Positions 26,001 to 38,000 of a stretch of DNA of 64,000 bases are shown piece after piece. The DNA is from Ophioderma brevispina (taxonomy: Eukaryota > Echinodermata > Ophiuroidea > Amphilepidida > Ophiodermatidae): positions 1 through 64,000 of the forward strand of contig JAMKCH010035800.1 in assembly GCA_023653785.1 (NCBI GenBank), given 5' to 3'. The position numbers and the translations under genes were made by a program. Under the pieces are notes generated by a model. It was not told where the DNA came from, did no database searches, and saw nothing but the letters and a program-made list of their open reading frames with translations. Within the stretch, counting starts at the first letter, position 1; the number at the start of each line of letters is the position of its first letter.

Positions 26001-29000
26001 TGTTTTCCAAAACCTACATCTTGTTCCTAAGTACCTTGGAACACCTGTTTAATATTGGCAGCTAGCAAGAGATATAGGCTTTAACACATTGTACATACCT
26101 ATTATTTCCCCTCCCCATCCCCGCCCAAGTCAGTGTTGAAAATTAATAGGGAGCGAGATCGCCCAAGTGGTGTCCCGTGCTCATCACTTGAAATGAGGGG
26201 GCGGGACCAATTTCGCACAAAGTTTTTCCAACATTTTTGAAATCAAATTGTCAGTTAAGACTCAATTCAAAGATCGTATCCTTGTAAGATTGGTCTTGAT
26301 GTTCGCATACTTTTTCATGCCATTGCAGGTGGTTGTAGATGCTTTTCCTAGCTATCCGTAAACCTTATGAGAAATTGATCTTCATGGTAGAATTATGCAA
26401 ATGCCCCTAAATCTGACAACCTACCCATCTACTGGTTCGGGGCCTGGTTATGGATCATGGTGCACGCCATCCGAGCATGATAGAAGCGGTGAAGATGCTA
26501 GTTCTGCACGTGCAATTTATCATCGAATATGATAAAAGGTATCATGATATCGGTTTTACTTTATTCGCTTCATTGAGACCTCCTCTTCCCCTTATCACTC
26601 TTTTGGTATAGCCTTCACTTAGTTCGATACTGTTATAATTTTTTGCTGGTCCTGGAGGGCCAGTCTATGGTCTTTACGCCTACTTCTTCACAGTTAAACC
26701 ACACGTAGGTATGACTTACATCCTTTCATATCCTACCTGAATACTTGGGTTCCCTTGACCACAAAACTTTGTAAACACATATCCCCTGGCCCGTATGTTC
26801 GAATCATCTTTGATCCCAGAGGTTAAAAGAAAATAATGCAACAGTTACTCTAAATCGCGCTTTATACCATTTAAGTCTAAGCGATTTACAGTTATTCCGC
26901 TGTCACTAGGATAAATCACATTATATTCTTTCCCATCTTGAAAATTTGGCAGTCAATTATAACAGCTCCCCATTCACACCTGTGAAGTGAGACATTGATA
27001 AAATGTCGTGCCCAGGACAAACACGTTGGCCCGCGGGGCTCGAACTCACTAACCTATAGATCACGAGTCCTGCGCTTCTCCACTCTGGACCACACATGCT
27101 CTCTACAAGGTGTCAAGGACACCATAATTCCAAATTTGGCAAAAGGCCTTCAATGCCTATAGCCTAAATGCAACAAATGGCCACTGGGCCTAAATTTAGA
27201 ACCAGATTGAACCAGGACCAGCTTGACTAGCCATGCCTAGTCTTGTTTGCATGAGGGCTACTGTCCTTGGAGTAAATTTAGGAGCCATGAAATTTGTTAC
27301 ATGCCTTTCACACCACAATCTACATTATTAAACTTCATGAGTGCGTGGCATTTTTTTTGTATTTAACAAATGTGCCTAGTTCTTCATGCCATGGCAGCAT
27401 AACATGCTCTTTGTTCGGGTGTTGACAGTGAGTTAATGCGGGTTCTTTTACATTCAGCAGCATAGCGAGAGACAGCTGGTATGGGCAGAGGGGCCTTCAC
27501 GATGAGAAAGTCAGAAGTCATAGAACTCAAGCATAATTTGTGAATGGAATACAAGGGATTTTATAGTTATCAATCAAAAGTAAGATCTGCCAGGTACTGG
27601 CTTTTTCATTGAAATTTAGAAGGCCTCGTTGGGGCCAAAAGACCTACCTCATTTCAAACCTAAATCAAAGAAGAGAGAGATCTAACAAAGTGCCAACCCT
27701 TCACTTTCTAGTGTGTTCCTGATATTGACCATAATTCAAAATTAATTGATATAGACTCCAAGTCTTATATAGGTAAAGTAGAGTAACCAAGTGCCTGTCG
27801 CTATCTGCCTTTATACTTTTTGTTTTATTTGTTATTTGAAATGCAGATAGAGCCTTGGGTCAGATTTAAAAAAGTCTGCTGATTGGTCAGTATCCAGAGA
27901 GGAAAATATGTAAATGTAGTAAAGTTTATTGCAATTCAATTGCTTTGCACAAGCAAATTTAGATTCATGTTTCATCAGACCAAGATATTATCAAATTAAA
28001 GCAATAACAGCACATCTTTTGAAGAGTGCCCCCAATTTTCAAAATTGATATTTTTACACAGTTATGTTGGTAATTGTTTAGGAAACTATACCTGCGAATG
28101 AGAATGCTTAAAAATTCGTATTTATCATAAAATGAGTGATTTTGTAATTAAAATTGGGATCCCAGATTGTGCTTAACGGCAGAGATGGAAATATTAAGTT
28201 TATGTCCGTCCTTTATGAAATAATGCCACCTCAAGAAAATGAACTCTAACTTGCCTGAACCAATAAACCAACAAGGATGAGCTGAGGACCCGTATATGGT
28301 GCTATTTCCTGGCTGTTTCATATTGGAAGGCCGTTTCCAACAGCCATTGAATTATTATCGGAGATCTCCGATATTAATTATTCTAATTACAAATTTCCTT
28401 TGTTTGCAACACAAAGACATTTTCAAGCTTAACCATTCACAGGTATAGTTTACTAGCCAGTTACCAATGCAACATGTAAAAATCTAAAAATATTTGGAAA
28501 ATTGAGGGCGCTCTTCAAAAAAAGTGCTATTATTGCTTTAATATTGACAATTTATTTTTAATGGGCATTTGCCAGGCTGAGTGTTAATTTTGGATGTACA
28601 TGTCTATCTGACACACAATCATTTTCTTTTCAGGGCATAGATCCACTTTCTTTAGACATGCTGGCCAAGGAGGGCATTGTAGCATTACGTAGAGCTAAAA
28701 GAAGGAATATGGAAAGGTACAAACAATTGCATGGTTTTCTAAAGTCATCTGTGAGAAGAGACTGTGTGGCTGCATATTCCATGCATGTCTCAGTCTGTGT
28801 GTCTCAGTCTATGCATGTCTCAGTCTGTGTGTCTCAGTCTGTGCGTGTCTCAATCTGTGTGTCTGTATTATAGTACACATTTTGTCATGTCTTGATCATT
28901 TCAATGCAATGCATTCATATTCACTTTTTGCTAGAGCATGATAAAAATAAATGGATGCAACAGGTTCAAGTTGTTAATTTTAATTTGTGTAATATGGGTG

Positions 29001-32000
29001 AATTAAAATTAAAGGCTGAATATTTTTAGCTTTGAATGCATTGGCATACATGTAGGTCAATGTGCCTGGCCTCAGTTTGATGATGAATAATGGCAGCCCT
29101 ACAGGGGTATGTGCCATTATGATTCAATTTCAGATAAAGGCATGGTGCAATAAGAAATGTGACCAACAACTGCTCCACGTTAACACTGCACATCTTGAAA
29201 AATTACGCAGCATGAACAGGTGCAGCAAATTTGGATTTGGTCACCAATTAACAACATGCTACTACAAACTCTAGATGTCCTACTTTGGAAATATCATCCT
29301 TTTTTTAATCCACAGGTCGAACAGATAATTGGCATTTGCTTAAAAAGGAGGATCCATGTTAGGACATGGGCAGTTGACAGTAGATTCAGTAAATAGCAAA
29401 TAGGAAGTGAAAGGACTGGAGACAAGTACTTATTATCTATATATTAATACCAGTGGTCTGTCAGTGTGTCTGTCTGACCGAGTCTATTTTCTCTGAGACC
29501 GAGGGTCGCACGTTCCTGAAACTTGGTGGGTGGGTGCCCCTTGACCAAATGAAGACTGAGTTTGTATTTATTAGTGGATCAAAGGTCATCAGGGGTCATT
29601 CAAGGTCAAAGGAGGTCAAATGGGGTAAACTTTGTGTATGATTATGAAACTTGGTGGGGTCGATTGTTAATGCAGGGTCATTCAAGCCAGGTGATCATGA
29701 AACCCAGGTGATCGCGAAACCCGGGGACCACCTATTACCTATTATAACTGAGCCTATTGACAAGTGTTTATGTCCAAACGTCAATTGTATTGAGTCTAAC
29801 ATGGGTTTTTCTTTGGAGTATTTCTAATTGCCAACATTAATTCTCTCTTCAACCTGTGGATTAAATGGTCATAAAGTAGAACATTCAGAGTTTGTAGTGA
29901 AAGAACAGTTGTTGAAAAAGTGTGTCCTATTACGTAGTTCATATCTTGATGGTGTACTAAGTGCTATTCTCTTTCTTGTTTCAGACTGGCATTAGCATGT
30001 GGTGGTATGGCAATGAACTCTGTAGATGATTTGACCGAAGATTGTCTTGGACATGCAGGACTTGTGTATGAACATGTACTGGTAAGCTAACCACCCTCCT
30101 CCCCCCAGGCTGACACATTTTATCTGTTAAATTTTCTACAAACACCACAAATCATTACACTGAGCTGATTTCCTTTAAACCAATGTTGACTGAAACATAT
30201 GCATTTTCCTTCTTGAGAAGTGAAATGCTCCAAATACAAATAACACCCCTAAAGAGAAATGGAACGTCCCTACCAGTGACCCCAGGTCACACCCTGTCGG
30301 CCATTACTCTCCCTCAGTTCCGTTTTGGCCAGCTAGCTGAACAGACGTGTCCCGTTCGCGGCTCCATTTACTACTGCCAAACTTGAGATTATATTGATAT
30401 AAGACTGTGTCTTCTCTTGCGGAATACTCCTAATACTACTACCACACTACCTTGGATATGTAAGGATTATTATACTAAGGAATAAGCACTCTTGGACGGC
30501 AAAATTAACATGGATTTATACCTCCGACGGAGAGCTTTTTGTGTGTATCCTTTTTTACCGCCATGCGGTCATGTGATAATTTGTGCGGGAAAAAGGTAAA
30601 CAAAGGCCGCCATTGCCGCACGTGTTTGCGTGCTTTGGATGCCTTGCTTTGTTGTGAGCCTGTTCTGTTTCTTTGTGGTTTCTACTATCAATAAAACAGT
30701 TCTATATGGGTGAGTGTGTCATTTATTTTATATATGCTTGTTGTGTATTTAATAAAATATGTTGAAACTGACTTAGAAAAATTTCTTTACCGTTTGTGAC
30801 TCAGTTACCGAGACGGTTTCTTAGTCCCTTCGTTTTCGTGTCGGGAGTCCCTCCACGGCACGCTTTATTTTTCTGATCTGTTTCTGGATCACGCGGTATC
30901 CTTCTGGCTCGCGCGTCACCCCGTTTTTCGGCGCAAATTGCGCATGTTTGTTCAGACTCATCCAATTTTTAGATCCCCCTCTCTCTTTGCGTTAAAACTC
31001 CGGCCAATGCTCCCGCACCGACTGGTGCTTGTCTTCTGCTTGGACTATCCGACGCCCCTGGCAGCCTTAGAGATCGGGTATTCGTCCGTTACGCCGAGGG
31101 AAAGGGGGGGGTGGTACTCGGGCGCCGGTCCGGGGATCTTCCGGGCAGCTCCGGTGCCTCTGGGGGGCTCCCGAAGGTGGGGCAGCTTTGGGCTGCTTCG
31201 CAGCGTTTTTCTCGGGCGCCCTCCCACGGGAGTTCGGCCGTCAAGCACGCAGATACCGGCCTGGCTCAACCTGTTTAGCTATCGGGGCTTGACCGGGCAG
31301 GCTAGCGCGGTTCACCCTGCTAATACCCAAGGGGTTGCGGCGGCGGTGAAAACTCGGTGGTGGTGAGTGGTGATGGTGACGCCCCGTTGACCGGGGTCGA
31401 TCACTCGCCGCTAGTGCCGATACCTAACCATAGCTGTAGTCCCGGTGCCTTCGGGAGCCCCGACCCGCGACTACGTGGCTTATCTCCAAGGGTACTGTTC
31501 GGTGACCCCGGGTTGCGGCTACGGTGTCCCTTCACGGGGCTATCGCAGTTGTCATCCACGCTCACCAGGCCTCGCATGACTAGCCTTGCTCGTCCTGCGA
31601 TGCCACCCAGCTGGTACCGTATATCGCGCCGGGCCCTAGCGGGCTTGGTCTGGCGTTACGGTGCTCCGCCAGGGTGGCCCCCCGTTGATGGCCTCGCTGA
31701 CCCCGTCCGCTTTGGCCTCTCATGCGGGGGTACACCTTCCGCGGTGACAGGTACGGGGTAACCTGTACCAGTCACTATGGTAGGTCTGCCGGTGGCGGGG
31801 CCACGTGGGTGCTCCAGCGCGGCGCTCCTGCGGAGCAGCCTCCGTGGCTTGCTAGGGGGCTTCGTACCCGCCGCAGCAGGCCTTTACGGGTCATGCGCGC
31901 CCCCGTACGTTGCCAACCCACCCAGTCGGGGTGAACTGCTGGGGTGGTGTGGTCGAGTCTGGTATGGTTTTTCAACCGGGGCTCCTGCTTGCGGGGGCCC

Positions 32001-35000
32001 ACCGGGCTTTATGGCTCTCCGCGCCTCCACCATCGAGTGTGATCAGAAGTTGGACAGGTGCTGGGAGGTCCGGGGTGGTGACTCCACCGCTAGCGAGCGG
32101 TGCAGTCGCCCCGCTGCTGCAGCAACTTTTCGCCCTCATAGGGAGGGTGGTGGGTTCGCGGGCGTACAGCCTGGTTTTCCGCGGCCTGGGCAGGGCGGTT
32201 GTATCCCACTCTGCGTGCCTGGTACTAGCCATGTTTGCAATGTGACTCTATTCGCGGGCCGTACGGCTTGCGGCAGCGCAGACACGTTTGATTTTTCCCC
32301 CCGCCTTTTCGGCGCGGAATTCTACCCTTTTCATTGCGACCTACCTATAGCCGGAGTGTCTGGATTGTTTCTTCGATGTCGTTGGTGTGATGTCAATCCT
32401 GATTCCCGTGATCCTCTCCCTGGGGAGCGTCGCGCAGGGGGTGGTTTCTCCGCCTCGAGGCGTCGATTTTCAGCCTCAAACCTATGGACTTGGTTATTAA
32501 GTATATGGGGGATGTCTATAAGGTTCGGTTGTTCGTCCGCCTTCGTTGGCTTTGATCTTCAATCCTCGAGCGCCGCGGACTTGTCTCCCATGTGGGGATG
32601 TCGCGCCGCTTTGGCTCTTGGGCATCCCCTTGGGGATGCCGTAGGTCTTGGCAGTACTCACGGGCCTCCTCAAGGCTTCTTGGGCAGGGGTTCCCCCGCG
32701 GAGCGGTGGGGTGGGACCTAGCCTAGGTAGGTGCTTCCAGAGCTTCCTGGTTTGGTCTGGGGTGGGAGCTATCGCAGCCTGTATGGTCCTGGGTCGCCGC
32801 GGTTCCCTCGTTGCTCTGGCGTCTGCGTGGCTCCTTTCTCGGCAGGACTCCTCCTTCGTCTGAGGTGTCTAGCGGGGTGATACCGCACATGCCGAGGGGC
32901 TGGACTTAGCCCGCCTGACTGGGGTGGGGTGTGAGGCGCTCCTGCCATGTTATCGCCCTGTTGCTACGCCGGGGGCTCCGGACATTCCCTAGCCTCTATG
33001 CACATTGATGGCCCCCAGACCTGTGGGGTGATTGCGCTGCTCGGGCTCCTGTTTTGGGGCGCTCGATAGCCTAGACTGAGCGTCCCTCTATGGGCTGTTT
33101 ATAGCTTGGGTCGCTGGTGCCTGCTGTCGCCGCCTCTGTTGGCGGCCGACTATTGACGCCCACTGTGTTTTTGGACATGCGCCTTGGGTGCCACCGGGGT
33201 CTTTAGTATGCATACCTTGCGGAAGTTTGTAAGGCCTTCGGCCTTGGCTAGTTCGGTGCTAGGCCTTCTAGGCCTTGGTGGTCCTGCCCTCTAGGCTTTG
33301 GCGGTAGACCCTGCTGCCTAGCCTGGTCCGCCGTCTCGCTCTGAGGGACTCGCGACCTTGGCGTTGGGTAGCTCTGCTGACTTCCCCTCGTTGGGCTCAG
33401 CTGGGTTTGCCCCCCGAAGTGGGGTCTAGATATTGCCGTCTGGAGAATTAATCTCCGTCTCCCTTCGGTGAGACTAGGCTGTTGGTATCCTGGCCGATGA
33501 CTCGGCCGGGATAATGGTCTCTGGGTTCTTTGCCCCCGACTTCCTCTGGGAGTTTGTGGCCCATTGGAATGGAGCTGGGGGCGGGGTTCTATCGGGCACC
33601 CCGAACGGTGCCTGATCGCGACGACCTGGGCCTTGGGCCTTCGTCTAGCCTTTGCTACTGACTCTGACCTTTATCTCCATTTGGGACTACCGGCCTTGTT
33701 TCTCAATGAAGCTTGCTTGGCCTTCGTGGGGGCCTAGCCTGGCTTATTCTGGCCTTCGGCCTATGGCTAACTGCCCCTCTGCTTGGGGCTACCACGCCCC
33801 CCCCTCGACTTTCGCTTTCCGGAGCGGTTAAATCTGTCAGGGACCCCCGCTGTTGTCCTTGGCCACTTTTGGAGAGCCCTTCTTCCCGTGCAGGGAGTTT
33901 GGTTGCGCGGTAGGGTGTTCGCTCCTTGATATCGAGCTTGTCGTTCCGTTCAGAAGACTCATTTGGTTGTCCTAGTTTCCATGATCAGTCTGTTCTTTCT
34001 CGACTTTGTCAACCTCCTCTGTTTGCCGTCGCCACTGGCTGGGGTGTCCGCTCGAGCATCCGAGATGCTCGAGCATTCTCGGGCATCGAGATACTCCCGA
34101 GAGCTCGGATATCTTATCGAGCCTCTAGGAAGCTTCATTCCGGGTAGCCCCCTTGGGGTCGACCCGTAATTCCGTGAAGCTTCCCTTTGCCCTCTCTCAT
34201 GGAGATTATTATCTTAGTGGTTCGCCCCTTCGTCACCGTTCTGAGCCGGATCTCCGTCTGTCCCGGTTAGGGAGGTGCTTGCTCTGATCCGCCCTACCGC
34301 TACCCGGCACTGATGCCGTGAGTCCCGGTTTATCAGAGGATTGCCTCATTCATCACTCGGTAGTTCTGTCTGTTTCCGAGTCGAGGCTGGATGGTCCCCT
34401 CCTACCCCGGCTTTGTCAGCCGTGGGGGTCGGGACTTTTCACATACTTTAAGGTTGGTTTAGCAACTCGATCGTCCATCGGCCGGGACTTTTTGTGGCCA
34501 CTCAGCCACCACAGTGGAGGTGTTTGTTGATCATTCGATGCACGTTGGTTATGTCCCCATTAACTCCTGAAGGGTGCGTATTTCTGGTCCCGACTCGAAA
34601 GTTAGTTCCCCTTGGGATCTAATCCTTTATCGGCGGATATTTCTTGGCGTAGCCCCCGCTTGTCCCTCGGGTGCGGCATCAGATCTGTTTCTGCCCCTAT
34701 TACACTTTCGGGTCGCCCCCGGTTGAATTCGCTCGGAGATTTCTTTCTCGTTAGCTTTTCTCCCAGGTCGGGATTGGTTTATCTTCCAAATCCTCTGTCA
34801 GGGGCTGGTTTTATTCGATATCTCCTTCAGCATCTCTCCTCCCCTAGGGTTCAGTCATGTCTCTTCCCGTTGGGTTCGTCTGTGGTGTTACGTTCGGGCT
34901 CCCGCTTTCGGGAGCCCGTTCGTCCGTTTTTTGGAGTACGAGGCTTCTCCTGTCCCGGTCTTTAGTGGTCGGCCTTGACATTCATGGAGTACTCGAGCTA

Positions 35001-38000
35001 CTGCGAGGCCGTTGAAGCCTTGTTCTTTGCCATTGCCTCGAGGGGCGCTCTCTGGCTTTCTTGTCTAGGGCATCTGCACTCTCCCGTCTCCTTCAGAGTT
35101 TTTCTTCTCGCCGTTCCTTAGGCTTGATTCTTTCTATGTAGGAATCTCTGCACTGGCTCTGTTCCAAAAGACTTCTTTAGCCAGGTCCATTTAAAACACA
35201 AATAAAAGTTTCAGGTCCTAATACTCACCCCGGGTATGCCACCCTTTAGGTGAGTTTTTCTGGCCCTGACTTTGTGGAATGTAGATCCATGTGTTTTCAT
35301 GCCCTGGCATTTTTCGTTCCAACCATTGGGATGCGGGGGCCTTCGACACCGCTCTATGAGGGCTATTATGTCACCCGATAGTAGGAGCTAGTCTGTGTGA
35401 TGAAAATATTCATGTCAACGGAAGTTAATGCATATGTTTCAGTCCAACATTGGTTTAAAGGGAAATCAGCTCAGTGTAATGATTTTAGTTCAAAAATCAC
35501 GTTATGTTTTATAAATCATAGAACTGAGGCCGGATTTCCTTCCAATGTTGACTTCCCACTCCGTCTCTACCCCACAACATAATAGTTCGTGCGTCCGTGT
35601 GGGCTGGGGCCAAAACGGAGCTAAGGGAGAGTAATGGCCGACAGGGTGTGACCTGGGGTCACTGGTAGGGACGTTCCATTTCTCTTTAGGGGTGTTATTT
35701 GTATTTTGGGGCATTTCACTTCTCAAGAAGGAAAATGCATATGTTTCAGTCAACATTGGAAAGGAAATCAGGCCTCAATTACATGATTTATAAAACATAA
35801 CGTGTTTTTGACTAATTTTTAATGAGTGCATCACACAAGTGTGATGAACAGCTGTTTCTTGATATGTGTCATTTACAGCACACTTCTTGAATAGCTGTGC
35901 AACACCTACAGGTGTAGCAACTGTGTGTTCAATACTGTATAACAAAGTGCGCTTGTGTGGTAAAGGAATATAGGACTTCTTGAATGCTAAATGATTTAAG
36001 TATGCTACTGCATTGTTTTCTTGCAGGGTGAGGAGAAGTATACATTTATAGAGGAATGCAAGAACCCCCAGTCTGTGACCATTCTCATCAAAGGTCCCAA
36101 CAAGCACACCTTGACTCAAATTAAAGATGCTGTACACGATGGGTTACGTGCAGTTAAAAATGCTATAGAAGATGGTGAGTAGAATACAATATTTGTACAA
36201 ATAGGTTTTTTGGGTTATATTTTTGTATCTGCTAGAAGCAGATCAGCACATATATGAAGGGATTACGTAAGTAGTATGATTGTGTGTGGCACTATTTTCG
36301 GTCAAATGCTTGGGCCAATTACAACCAAACTCAGTAGAACCACTGGCCCAAGCTTTGTATGGGGTGTACACAAATTGACCCCAGTGACCCCTATATGACC
36401 TCTGCCCCATTTTGTAAAATATTATCTATGTGCCTGTGTGTTTGTGTGTGCCAAAAATGTTATCCCTGTACTTCCAACCCTCTTTTCTGCCAAAGGATTT
36501 TTTACCAAATTCAGGATTTTTCCGCAAAACTCAATCACACCCCTGATTTATGCACACGTGTGTGTGTGTGCCATTTTAGTTAATGCTCAAAACTATGTGG
36601 AGTCATGTATGGGCTGTGGTGATGAACCATGGATAGTAAGAATGCAGGAGGTTCTTCGCCTTTCCCATTGTCCAAATTTGACAAAACTTGTCAGGTCAGG
36701 TTTCCTTTGAGAGCCTGCTACTTGTATCCTGGCAACCAGTACTATATTGTCCCAGGGCCGTGTTGTCTGTGGCTAAACTCACCTGCATTGGGTTTCTAAG
36801 GAAATTTGTTGCGGAGGGTAGCTGGTTATTAGGCCAATGAAAGTCAATGTTATGTTTCCCGTAACATTTTTTGCAAATCATAATGAGGCAACTATTTCAT
36901 TTTTCATTATTCGTAATTTTAAAGAAACAGCCATTTTACCAACATTCGACAATAGCTACAATATTGTGTCAAACCACCACCCTACATTTAGAAATGATTT
37001 TGCAACTGTTCTTTGGTTTAAAATCTACTAAAATCACATTCACAAGATGTGATCACAAGAAGAAACCTTGATATTTTCTTCAAAATACAAAATAATGAAC
37101 TTTTTAAGGATTTCAGCATCTCAGCATCTCAAACGCGGGCAGAAAATCATAACGCGGGCGGGTTACGGGAAACATAACATTGACTTTCATACGCCTTACC
37201 CTGGTAGAATGAAAAAGATCTTCCTACAAGGGCGTCAGCTCTGGAGAGCTGATGGCGGCCATCCAGTAAATGCTGTCGGGCATGGTTGCACAAAGGCTAG
37301 GCCCACCGCCAAAAACTGTGGATTGACGTCAGGAAGGGCATCCGGTCAATTATCTTTTGCTCTAATAAATCCTGACACGGCACTATTGCTGAGTGAGGTT
37401 AGCGGGGACAAAACCGGATTTAAAACTTTGGCTTAAAGGTGCGTGTTCCGATCGTCTTTGGGACCCCTCTGATTTACCCGTAAGTAGTATCGATTTTGAT
37501 ATCAGGTGAAAGGCCGTATTTTTCTCATTGTCGTCCTGAAATTTGACCCCTCAAATCCATTTCATTCCCAAAATATAAACAAAAAAACATGCCGTTTTAG
37601 TGGTTAACCATCAATATTAGCACAGTATTTAAAAGGGCTTTGCAACATGCATGATTGCGTCTACCATAAAAACTGCAACTTTGTTTCCCACGGTACTTGA
37701 TGGGGTGGAAGTGCAAGTGCCAGGCGCTCATCATGTAGAGAACACAATACACATAAATCGGAACAAGCACCTTTAACTAAACTAACTTGGTATGTGGATA
37801 GTGGTGGATGCAAATAATACCCATGCACTGTGCTGTCATTATTTATTGCATATTTAATGCCTAATTTGCATAGTGTATGCAAAAATAGCAAATTCATTCT
37901 TTGGTTTATTGTAAATGAAACAACCCCCCTTGTTTTTTTAAGGAAGTCCCATATCCTTAGTAGTAGATGAGCAGTAAATCCAAAGTTTTAAATCTGGTTT

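Noticed and set aside
25729..26010. 93-codon minus-strand frame as a retroelement gene
   Set aside because: No RT or endonuclease motif could be identified, and it lies next to the indel-rich patch where frames are unreliable.
31777..32721. 314-codon open frame in the GC-rich block as a protein gene
   Set aside because: Overlapping long frames exist in other frames and on the other strand. Composition is Gly/Ser/Arg/Pro as expected from GC-rich DNA, and no motif or neighbouring exon structure was seen.
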